8,668 nucleotides of DNA from Burkholderiales bacterium. GTDB taxonomy: Bacteria; Pseudomonadota; Gammaproteobacteria; Burkholderiales; Ga0077523. The stretch is taken from assembly GCA_025459035.1 (NCBI GenBank), contig JALORJ010000087.1, positions 1 to 8,668 of the forward strand, in the 5' to 3' direction. A program made the translations under genes and the position numbers. How positions within the stretch are numbered: the first letter of the stretch is position 1; each line of letters begins with the position of its first letter. The notes below the pieces were generated by a model, which saw only the letters and a program-made list of their open reading frames with translations, did not search any database and was not told the DNA's origin. Below, piece by piece: positions 1 through 6,196 of this stretch.

Positions 1-1608
1 GCTCTGCGCCGCCAGGCGCGCGCCGTCGACCAGCACCCCGTGGCGTTCCATCGCCAGCAGCACCGGCATCACCGGCAGCTCGATGTCGCGATACACCCGG
101 GCGAGCTTCGGGTCGGCTTCGACGCGCGGGACGATCGCGTGACACAGCTGCAGCGTGATGTCGGCGTCCTCGGCCGAGTACTCGGTCGCGCGCTCGACGC
201 CGACCTGGTCGAAGCCGATCTGCGACGCGCCCTTGCCGGCCACGTCCGCGTACGGGATCGTCTTCACGCCGAGGTGACGCACCGCGAGCGCGTCCATGTC
301 GTGCGGGCGATGACTCTCCAGCACGTACGACGCGAGCAGCGTGTCGTGCACGACCCCGCGCACCCGGATGCCGTGGTTCAGGCACACGTGCAGGTCGTAC
401 TTGGCGTTCTGCAGCAGCTTCGGGCGCGACGCGTCCTCGAGCCACGGACGCAGGCGTTCGAGCGCCACGTCGAGGGGGATCTGGTCCGGCGCACCCGGGT
501 ACGCGTGCGCGAGCGGCAGATACGCCGCCGCGTGCGGCTCGACCGCGAACGACAGCCCGACGATGCGCGCCCGCATCGGGTCGAGGCTCGTCGTCTCGGT
601 GTCGAGGGCCGTGAGCGTCGCGGCGTGCAGCTTCTCGATCCAGCGGTCCAGCGCCGCGAGGTCGAGCAGCGTCTCGTAGTGGCGCTCGACCGGTGCGGCG
701 GGCGCCACGGCGTCGGCGCCGTCGGCGGCATCGAAGCGCCGCGGGATCGCGCCACCCGGATCGCCGTCCTTCAGTTCGGCCAACCACGTGCGGAAGCCGG
801 CGCGCTCGTAGGCCGCGGTCAGCACGCCGGCGTCGACCGGCTGCGCCACGAGATCGTCGAGCGTCACCGACAGCGGCACGTCGCGGCGGATCGTCAGCAG
901 CGCGCGGCTGGTCGGCAGCCAGCCAAGCGCCGCGCGCAGGTTGTCGCCGACCACGCCGCTGATCGCGTCGGCGTTCGCGATCACCGCGTCGAGCGAGCCG
1001 TACTGCGCGAGCCACTTGACCGCGGTCTTCGGCCCGACCTTCGCCACCCCGGGCACGTTGTCGACCGTGTCGCCGATCAGCGCGAGCCAGTCGACGATAC
1101 GCTCCGGCGCCACGCCGAACTTCGCGGCCACGCCGGCCGGATCGAGCGTCTCCTCGGTCATCGTGTTGACCAGCGTCACGTGGTCGTCGACCAGCTGCGC
1201 CATGTCCTTGTCGCCGGTCGACACCACGGTGCGCAGGCCCGCGGCGGTCGCCTGCGCGCAAAGCGTGCCGATCACGTCGTCGGCCTCGACGCCGTCGACC
1301 ATCAGCAACGGCCAGCCCAGGGCGCGCACCACTTCGTGGATGCGCGGAATCTGCGCCTCGAGTTCGGCGGGCATCGCCGCGCGATTGGCCTTGTACTCGG
1401 CGAACAGATCGTCGCGGAACGTGCGGCCCTTCGCGTCGAAGATGCACGCCATATACTCGGCCGCGATTTCGCGTCGGAGTCTCTTCAGCATGCCGGTCAC
1501 GCCGTACACCGCGCCCGTGGGCTCGCCGTTGCGGTTGCGCAGATCCGGCATCGCGTGGAACGCGCGGTACAGGTACGACGAGCCGTCGACGAGCAGCAGG
1601 GTCTTCAT
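1..1608 (-). CDS. polA: DNA polymerase I, N-terminal part (cut by window edge)
   Basis: DNA polymerase I fills gaps and removes RNA primers during lagging-strand replication and excision repair. The 536 visible codons cover the 5'-nuclease domain (about 1-290), the 3'-5' exonuclease domain (about 315-510) and the first residues of the polymerase domain. Seen in the sequence: the start MKTLLLVDGSSYLYRAF; 5'-nuclease acidic residues D8, D58, E108, D110, D111, D133, D135, D180 and D183; and a VPGVAKVGPKTA helix-hairpin-helix. The proofreading site looks intact: D336 and E338 in DTETTSLD, N401 and D405 in QNAKYD, Y477 and D481 in YSAEDAD. The last residues, MERHGVLVDG, are the typical entry to the polymerase domain. 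The remaining roughly 390 residues lie outside the window. The ATG at 1608 gives the family's usual N terminus, but no Shine-Dalgarno sequence precedes it. The gene is divergent from thrB. The identity is secure. Confidence 0.97.
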   Translation of the reverse strand, partial: MKTLLLVDGSSYLYRAFHAMPDLRNRNGEPTGAVYGVTGMLKRLRREIAAEYMACIFDAKGRTFRDDLFAEYKANRAAMPAELEAQIPRIHEVVRALGWPLLMVDGVEADDVIGTLCAQATAAGLRTVVSTGDKDMAQLVDDHVTLVNTMTEETLDPAGVAAKFGVAPERIVDWLALIGDTVDNVPGVAKVGPKTAVKWLAQYGSLDAVIANADAISGVVGDNLRAALGWLPTSRALLTIRRDVPLSVTLDDLVAQPVDAGVLTAAYERAGFRTWLAELKDGDPGGAIPRRFDAADGADAVAPAAPVERHYETLLDLAALDRWIEKLHAATLTALDTETTSLDPMRARIVGLSFAVEPHAAAYLPLAHAYPGAPDQIPLDVALERLRPWLEDASRPKLLQNAKYDLHVCLNHGIRVRGVVHDTLLASYVLESHRPHDMDALAVRHLGVKTIPYADVAGKGASQIGFDQVGVERATEYSAEDADITLQLCHAIVPRVEADPKLARVYRDIELPVMPVLLAMERHGVLVDGARLAAQS

Positions 1609-1667
1609 CGCGACGAGTCTAAGGGACCGCTCCGGCGCGCCCGCGGCACGCCGAGGCGCCTGATCCC
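1609..1667. promoter_or_regulatory. Divergent polA/thrB intergenic region
   Basis: These 59 bases must hold or abut the start signals of both genes. On the minus strand, TAGACT (1621 down to 1616) is the only AT-richer hexamer and matches the sigma-70 -10 consensus at four of six positions. It ends 7 bases before the polA ATG, so a transcript from it would have almost no leader. I see no convincing -35. On the plus strand, GAGG at 1653-1656 sits 11 bases before the thrB GTG and can serve as its ribosome binding site. Promoter assignment is weak. Confidence 0.3.
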
Positions 1668-2630
1668 GTGTCCGTCTTCACCCGCGTCACCGAAGCCGAA
1701 CTCGCGACCTGGCTCGAGCGCTTCGACGTCGGCGCGCTCGTCGAACAGCGCGGCATCCTGTCCGGCATCGAGAACACCAACTACTTCGTGACCACCGGCG
1801 CGGGGCGCTACGTGCTCACGCTGTTCGAGAAGCTGCAGCCGCACGAGCTGCCGTTCTATCTCGACCTGATGGGCCATCTGGCGCACGCCGGGTTTCCGTG
1901 CCCGGCGCCGGTCGCCGACCGCGACGGCCGCACGCTCGGGGCGCTGAACGGCAAGCCCGCGGCGCTGGTCACGCGTCTCGACGGCGAGCCGGTGATGACG
2001 CCGGCGCCGGCGCACTGCGGGCGCGTCGGCGACGCGCTCGCGCGGCTGCACCTCGCGAGTCGCGGCTACGCCGGCCGGCTCGACAACCTGCGCGGGCCGC
2101 CGTGGTGGACGGCCACCGCGCCGGTGCTGATGCGCTTCCTCGATGCCGAAGACCGCGCGCTGCTCGATGCCGAAGTGGCCTTCCAGGCGTCGCACCGTCA
2201 CGACGTGCTGCCGCGCGGTGTCGTCCACGCCGACCTGTTCCGCGACAACGTGCTGTTCGCGGGCGACACGATCGGCGGCGTGATCGACTTCTACTTCGCG
2301 TGCGTCGACCTGTGGCTCTACGACGTCGCGATCACCGTCAACGACTGGTGCACGCGCGACGACGGCACGCTCGACGCGGCGCGCGCGCGCGCGCTGCTCG
2401 ATGCCTACGCGACGCTGCGCCCGTTCACGCCCGAGGAACACGCCGCCTGGCCGGTGATGCTGCGCGCCGGCGCCCTGCGCTTCTGGGTGTCGCGCCTGTA
2501 CGACCTGCACCTGCCGCGTCCCGGCGATCTTGTGCACGCGCACGACCCGGCGCGCTTCCAGCGCGTGCTGCGCGCGCATGTCGCGCACGTCGACGTGCCG
2601 CTCGCCGAGCGCGTCGGCAGTCCTGCATGA
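1668..2630 (+). CDS. thrB: Homoserine kinase, APH-fold type (ThrB)
   Basis: Cytoplasmic enzyme that phosphorylates L-homoserine with ATP to O-phosphohomoserine, the step before threonine synthase. The 320-residue protein has the aminoglycoside-phosphotransferase fold rather than the GHMP fold of the enteric ThrB; this form is common in Beta- and Alphaproteobacteria. Visible landmarks are the opening VFTxVTxxELxxWL, the nucleotide-loop motif GIENTNYFV (residues 33-41), the catalytic segment HADLFRDN (H187, D189, N194) and the metal-binding aspartate in GVIDFYFA (D207). Length is normal for the family. The GTG start at 1668 gives the standard N terminus and has GAGG 11 bases upstream. The stop overlaps the ATG of the next gene (ATGA at 2627-2630), so the two are probably translationally coupled. 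No other threonine-pathway gene is in the window. Confidence 0.95.
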   Translation: MSVFTRVTEAELATWLERFDVGALVEQRGILSGIENTNYFVTTGAGRYVLTLFEKLQPHELPFYLDLMGHLAHAGFPCPAPVADRDGRTLGALNGKPAALVTRLDGEPVMTPAPAHCGRVGDALARLHLASRGYAGRLDNLRGPPWWTATAPVLMRFLDAEDRALLDAEVAFQASHRHDVLPRGVVHADLFRDNVLFAGDTIGGVIDFYFACVDLWLYDVAITVNDWCTRDDGTLDAARARALLDAYATLRPFTPEEHAAWPVMLRAGALRFWVSRLYDLHLPRPGDLVHAHDPARFQRVLRAHVAHVDVPLAERVGSPA

Positions 2631-3406
2631 GCGCCGCCCGCGAACCGCGCCGCGTCGCGGCGATGCGCGGCCTGGCGTGGTGGATCGACGGCGGCCGGCT
2701 GTTCCTGCGCAAACCGGTGACGTGGATCGTCTACACGGTGATCACGTGGGCCGTGGTGGCGGCGGCCAACCTGCACCCGCTGCTCGTCGCCGCGGCCGCG
2801 CTGGCGATGCCGATCCTGCTGGCCGGCTGGTCGGGCGCCTGCGAAGCCGCCGCGGCCGGACGCTCCACGCCGGTGTCGATGTTGTTCGACGGTCTGCGAC
2901 GCGGCCCCGCGCGCCTCGCGGCTCTCGGCGGCGTGGTGCTGCTCGGCAACATCGCGATCCTGCTGGTGTTCCGCATGGCGCTGGGCGAGCTGTGGGCGCT
3001 GCTGGGCGACCCGTCCGCGATCACCGCGGCGCAGCAGGAGGCGCTGCAGCAGCGTCTGCCGGTCGCGGTGACGATGGCGCTGGCGGTCGCCGTGCCGCTC
3101 ACCGCCGCGACATGGTTCGCGCCGCTGGGCGTGCACCTCGACGCGATGCGTCCGGGCACCGCACTGCTGATGTCGCTGCGCGCGGTGATCCGCAACCCGC
3201 TCGCGTTCGCGGTCTACAGCGTGGTCTGCCTGCCGATCTTCGCCGTGCCGCTCGGCGTCGCGATCGCCTCGGGCATGCCGGTCCCGATCGCGGCGCAGAT
3301 CACGTTCTGGAGCGTGCTGCCGTGGCTGGTGCCGAGCACGTGGTGCGGATGGCGCGACGTGATGCCGGCGGCGGCAGACGACAGGCCGGGGCCGGGCGCC
3401 GCGTAG
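2627..3406 (+). CDS. Six-helix inner-membrane protein, BPSS1780 family-like
   Basis: A 259-residue integral membrane protein of unknown function. An N-terminal amphipathic stretch (MRGLAWWIDGGRLFLRKP, residues 13-30) precedes about six hydrophobic segments, at roughly 31-48, 51-68, 97-120, 145-168, 191-214 and 218-240. The W-W-x-x-G-x-x-LF-x-x-x-P opening and the closing STWCGWRDVM, corresponding to a (S/T)xYxSYRDIF-like end, resemble the membrane family named after Burkholderia BPSS1780. That name is from memory and moderately sure. The start at 2627 is chosen because its ATG overlaps the thrB stop as ATGA. The frame stays open upstream, but only as a shadow of thrB. The loop at 127-143 (GDPSAITAAQQEALQQR) is the main soluble part. 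Coupling to thrB suggests co-transcription but does not by itself tie the protein to threonine synthesis or export. Confidence 0.85.
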   Translation: MSAAREPRRVAAMRGLAWWIDGGRLFLRKPVTWIVYTVITWAVVAAANLHPLLVAAAALAMPILLAGWSGACEAAAAGRSTPVSMLFDGLRRGPARLAALGGVVLLGNIAILLVFRMALGELWALLGDPSAITAAQQEALQQRLPVAVTMALAVAVPLTAATWFAPLGVHLDAMRPGTALLMSLRAVIRNPLAFAVYSVVCLPIFAVPLGVAIASGMPVPIAAQITFWSVLPWLVPSTWCGWRDVMPAAADDRPGPGAA

Positions 3407-3410
3407 CAGG

Positions 3411-3465
3411 TCCTCCCCCGCCGGAGGGGCACCGCGGCACGCGTCGCTCGCAGGCCTTCGAGCGA
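3411..3465 (+). terminator. Two GC-rich hairpins after the thrB-membrane protein pair
   Basis: Five bases after the TAG stop, CCTCC (3412-3416) pairs with GGAGG (3423-3427) around a 6-base loop. Next, TCGCTCG (3444-3450) pairs with CGAGCGA (3459-3465) around an 8-base loop that contains the palindrome AGGCCT. Neither is followed by a run of T, so these are not textbook intrinsic terminators. Their position fits an mRNA 3'-end or transcript-attenuating structure for the upstream pair. Confidence 0.3.
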
Positions 3466-3477
3466 GTCGTGCATTTC

Positions 3478-3492
3478 TGGAGCGGCGCTCCA
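3478..3492 (+). promoter_or_regulatory. Inverted repeat covering the RBS and start of the ATPase remnant
   Basis: TGGAGC (3478-3483) and GCTCCA (3487-3492) form a perfect 6 bp stem around the 3-base loop GGC. The left arm contains GGAG (3479-3482), the only Shine-Dalgarno candidate, 9 bases before the ATG at 3492. The right arm ends on the A of that ATG. In mRNA this fold would hide the ribosome binding site. It could equally be a small operator or chance. Confidence 0.3.
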
Positions 3493-3809
3493 TGATTGCA
3501 AGCATGATCGAACGACGTCGGTCCCAGGCGCTCGCGGTGGCCCTCGACGAGGCGCCGGCGGTGGCGCTGCTCGGACCCCGCCAGGTCGGCAAGACGACGC
3601 TGGCGCTCGAACTCGCCGGGCAGCGGCCGGCGATCTATCTCGATCTCGAGTCGGCGCCCGACCGCGCAAAGCTCGCCGAGCCGGCCCTGTACCTGCCGCA
3701 GCATGCGGACAAACTCGTGGTCTACGGCGGCGCCGAGCGCTTTCCGATGACCGACGACATCGAGGCGATGGGGCGGGTCGACGCCTGCGCCGTGTTGACG
3801 GCGGCGTGA
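3492..3809 (+). pseudogene. Internally deleted AAA ATPase remnant (AAA_14/DUF4143-like)
   Basis: This 105-residue frame joins the two ends of a protein family whose members are usually near 400 residues. Residues 5-75 match the usual N terminus: MIERR, then a Walker A loop GPRQVGKT (28-35), a beta-strand AIYLDLE (47-53), and LPQHADKLVV, which in full-length members runs into the Walker B strand and DE(I/V)Q. Here the sequence passes at about residues 75-78 (3714-3725) into VVYGGAERFPMTDDIEAM, which resembles the extreme C terminus of the same family (typically VVYPGxERFPL then xxIEAI). Walker B, the sensor segments, the winged helix and the DUF4143 nuclease-like domain are all missing, roughly 280 residues, yet the frame is kept. 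ATP hydrolysis is therefore unlikely. The ATG at 3492 is preferred over the one at 3504 because only it has an RBS (GGAG, 3479-3482). Full-length relatives are often part of mobile or toxin-like accessory gene pools. The family comparison is from memory. A functional microprotein cannot be excluded. Confidence 0.7.
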
Positions 3810-3844
3810 CGGCGCCGACGCCGCGCCCCCTCACGCCGCCGTCA
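3796..3844. repeat. Perfect 14 bp inverted repeat spanning both convergent stop codons
   Basis: TGACGGCGGCGTGA (3796-3809) is the exact reverse complement of TCACGCCGCCGTCA (3831-3844), with 21 bases between the arms. The stem can extend two more pairs through one G-U wobble (3795/3845) and a G-C (3794/3846). The spacer has a nested hairpin, CGGCG (3810-3814) with CGCCG (3819-3823). Each arm carries the last codons and stop of one gene, so the ATPase remnant and UvrD both end LTAA-stop. The position between convergent genes fits a bidirectional terminator, although no T-tract follows either arm. Confidence 0.75.
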
Positions 3845-6113
3845 GCTTCGCGTACGCCAGCAGCAGTTCCTTCTCGCCCGCGTTCCTGAAGTTCACGCGC
3901 ACGCGGGCGTCGCTGCCGCTGCCTTGCGCGGCCACGACGACGCCGGGGCCGAACTTCGCATGCTCGACGTTCTGGCCCACGCGAAACGGATGGTCGGCCG
4001 CGCGGGCCGCGATCGTGGCCACGGCCGGGTCGGTCACGCGCGGTGCGGACGGCGCGCGGCCGTACTGCGCCGACCACGACGGTCCGGCGACGCTCGACCG
4101 CCCGCCACTGCCCCCGCCGCCGAACCCGTGACCGGCGAGCCCGGCGGCGTGCCGCGCGGGCGACGCGTTGACCGGCTTCAGCAGCGCCTCGGGGATCTCG
4201 CGCAGGAAGCGCGACGCGACGTTGTAGCGGGTCTGGCCGTGCAGCATCCGCGACTGCGAGAAGGTGAGGTACAGGCGGCGGCGCGCGCGCGTGATCGCGA
4301 CGTACATCAGGCGGCGCTCTTCCTCGAGGCCGTCGTGTTCGTCGAGGCTGTTCTCGTGCGGGAACAGGCCTTCCTCCAGGCCGACCACGAACACCGCGTG
4401 GAACTCGAGCCCCTTCGACGCGTGAACCGTCATCAGTTGAAGCGCATCCTGACCGGCGCCGGCCTGCGTGTCGCCGGCTTCGAGCGCGGCGTGCGCGAGG
4501 AACGCGTCGAGCGCCGGCAGCGCGGCCGGGTCGGCGTCGACGATGTCGCCCTCCACGGTCGCCGTCGCGGCGGCGAGGTCGAAGGCCGCCGCGGCGTTGA
4601 CCAGCTCGTCGAGATTGCCCAGCCGGTCCTCGCCTTCCTTCTCGGTGCGGTAGTGCGGCTTCAGTCCGCTCGCGTCGATGACCGCGTCGACGATCTCGCC
4701 CAGTGCCAGACCGGCGACCGACGCGCGGGTGCGCTCGATCATCTGCACGAAGCCGCCGATCGCGCCGGACGCCCGGCCGCCGCCGTGACCGCCGCACGCG
4801 GCGGCCCACAGGCTGATGCCGCGTTCGCGCGCCGCGTCCTGCAGCTGCTCGATCGAGCGCGCGCCGATGCCGCGCGTCGGGAAGTTGATCACCCGCAGCA
4901 GCGCGCCGTCGTCGTCCGGGTTGGCCACCAGCCGCAGGTACGCGAGCGCGTGCTTGATCTCCTGACGCTCGAAGAACCGCAGCCCGCCGTACACCTTGTA
5001 CGGCAGCCCGGCCGCGAACAGCGCGTGCTCGAGCACGCGCGACTGCGCGTTCGACCGGTACAGCAGCGCGATGTCGATCAGGCGCACGCCTTCCTGGCGC
5101 AGCTGCGCGACTTCGTCGACGACGTAGCCGGCCTCTTCGTGATCGGTGACGGCCTCGTAGACGCGCAGCGGCTCGCCGCGGCCTTCGGCGGTCCACAGCG
5201 TCTTGCCCAGACGCTGCGCGTTGTGGGTGATCAGCGCGTTGGCGGCGTCGAGGATGCAGCCGTGCGAGCGGTAGTTCTGCTCGAGCTTGATCACCTCGCG
5301 CACGTGGAACTCGCGCTCGAACGCCGCCATGTTGCCGACGTTGGCGCCGCGGAAGCGGTAGATCGACTGGTCGTCGTCGCCGACCGCGAACACCGCGCCG
5401 TCGTCGCCGGCCAGCAGCTTGAGCCAGCGGTACTGCAGCACGTTGGTGTCCTGGAACTCGTCGACCAGCAGATGGCGGAAGCGCCGCTGGTAGTGCTGAC
5501 GCAGCACCTCGTGGCGCGACAGCAGCTCGAACGAACGCAGCAGCAGCTCGGCGAAGTCGACGACGCCCTCGCGCTGGCACTGCTGGTCGTAGGCCTCGTA
5601 GACATCGCGCACGCGGCGCGAGAACTCGTCGGTGGCCTCCATCGCGCCGGCGCGGCGTCCGGCTTCCTTCTCGGCGGCGATCGCCCAGGTCACCTGTCGC
5701 GGCGGGAAGCGCTCCTCGTCGATGCCCTGCGCCTTCATCACGCGCTTGACCATCGCGAGCTGGTCGGCGCTGTCGAGGATCTGGAAGGTCTGCGGCAGCG
5801 CCGCGTCGCGCCAGTGCGCGCGCAGCATGCGGTTGCACAGCCCGTGGAAGGTGCCGATCCACATGCCGCGCGTGTCGATCGGCAGCATCGCGGCCAGCCG
5901 CGTGTGCATCTCGCGCGCCGCCTTGTTGGTGAACGTCACCGCCAGGATGCCGCCGGGGCTGGCCTGGCCGGTCGAGATCAGCCACGCGATACGCGTGGTC
6001 AGCACGCGGGTCTTGCCGCTGCCGGCCCCCGCGAGGATCAGCGCCGGTACGGGCGCCAGGGTGACGGCTGCGAGCTGACGGGGATTGAGGCCGTCGAGAA
6101 GATCGGAATTCAT
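3831..6113 (-). CDS. uvrD: DNA helicase II (UvrD), superfamily 1A
   Basis: ATP-driven 3'-5' DNA helicase that displaces the cut strand and UvrC in nucleotide excision repair, unwinds nicked DNA in mismatch repair and clears proteins from DNA. The 760 residues contain all SF1A motifs in order: Q motif LNPRQ (Q13), Walker A AGAGSGKT (28-35, K34), motif Ia VTFTNKAAREM, motif II VDEFQD (217-222), motif III GDDDQSIYRFRGA, motif IV LEQNYRS, motif V TVHASKGLEF (562-571) and motif VI MYVAITRARR (603-612). A glycine-rich linker near residue 665 leads to a C-terminal Tudor-like domain (about 705-758, VGQNVEHAKFGPGVVV). In UvrD/PcrA this domain contacts RNA polymerase. The protein is slightly longer than the roughly 720 residues of the enteric protein, mainly in the linker. 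The start gives the usual (M)xxxLLDGLNPxQ opening, though no clear Shine-Dalgarno precedes it. It follows the FecR-SPOR gene by 83 bases on the same strand and converges with the ATPase remnant 21 bases beyond its stop. Confidence 0.97.
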   Translation of the reverse strand: MNSDLLDGLNPRQLAAVTLAPVPALILAGAGSGKTRVLTTRIAWLISTGQASPGGILAVTFTNKAAREMHTRLAAMLPIDTRGMWIGTFHGLCNRMLRAHWRDAALPQTFQILDSADQLAMVKRVMKAQGIDEERFPPRQVTWAIAAEKEAGRRAGAMEATDEFSRRVRDVYEAYDQQCQREGVVDFAELLLRSFELLSRHEVLRQHYQRRFRHLLVDEFQDTNVLQYRWLKLLAGDDGAVFAVGDDDQSIYRFRGANVGNMAAFEREFHVREVIKLEQNYRSHGCILDAANALITHNAQRLGKTLWTAEGRGEPLRVYEAVTDHEEAGYVVDEVAQLRQEGVRLIDIALLYRSNAQSRVLEHALFAAGLPYKVYGGLRFFERQEIKHALAYLRLVANPDDDGALLRVINFPTRGIGARSIEQLQDAARERGISLWAAACGGHGGGRASGAIGGFVQMIERTRASVAGLALGEIVDAVIDASGLKPHYRTEKEGEDRLGNLDELVNAAAAFDLAAATATVEGDIVDADPAALPALDAFLAHAALEAGDTQAGAGQDALQLMTVHASKGLEFHAVFVVGLEEGLFPHENSLDEHDGLEEERRLMYVAITRARRRLYLTFSQSRMLHGQTRYNVASRFLREIPEALLKPVNASPARHAAGLAGHGFGGGGSGGRSSVAGPSWSAQYGRAPSAPRVTDPAVATIAARAADHPFRVGQNVEHAKFGPGVVVAAQGSGSDARVRVNFRNAGEKELLLAYAKLTAA

Positions 6114-6157
6114 GGGCGACGCCGCGAGAAGCTGCGCCGCAAGTTACCCGGAAGCGT

Positions 6158-6184
6158 CGGCCGGCACCGCCTCGGCGCCGGCCG
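6158..6184 (-). terminator. GC hairpin between the FecR-SPOR gene and uvrD
   Basis: CGGCCGGC (6158-6165) pairs perfectly with GCCGGCCG (6177-6184) around an 11-base loop. It lies 12 bases after the TGA of the FecR-SPOR gene and about 44 bases before the uvrD ATG. No T-run follows it on the minus strand. It may be a partial terminator or an mRNA-stabilising 3' structure that uncouples the two genes. GC-rich sequence makes such stems common, so confidence is low. Confidence 0.3.
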
Positions 6185-6196
6185 CGCGCGGGCCGC

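Noticed and set aside
40..1791. A 583-codon plus-strand open frame opposite polA
   Set aside because: It is antisense to a clearly recognisable polA and runs into thrB. The product is arginine/histidine-rich with no domain pattern, typical of a GC-rich shadow frame.
2381..2400. Run of CG/GC dinucleotides in thrB as a repeat element
   Set aside because: It encodes an in-frame alanine/arginine stretch typical of GC-rich codon use, with no sign of slippage or copies elsewhere in the window.
1898..2626. N-terminal extension of the membrane protein frame inside thrB
   Set aside because: The upstream part encodes arginine/alanine-rich sequence from the wrong frame of thrB. The ATGA overlap at 2627 gives the sensible start.
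3214..5985. A 923-codon minus-strand open frame
   Set aside because: It overlaps uvrD in another frame and then runs antisense through the ATPase remnant and the membrane protein gene. The low-complexity R/A/G/P composition shows it is not coding.
3492..6113. Toxin-antitoxin or defence module formed by the ATPase fragment and uvrD
   Set aside because: Defence islands can carry UvrD-like helicases and ATPases, but this UvrD has the full housekeeping architecture with a Tudor-like C terminus. The ATPase lacks its core, and the two genes are convergent rather than an operon.
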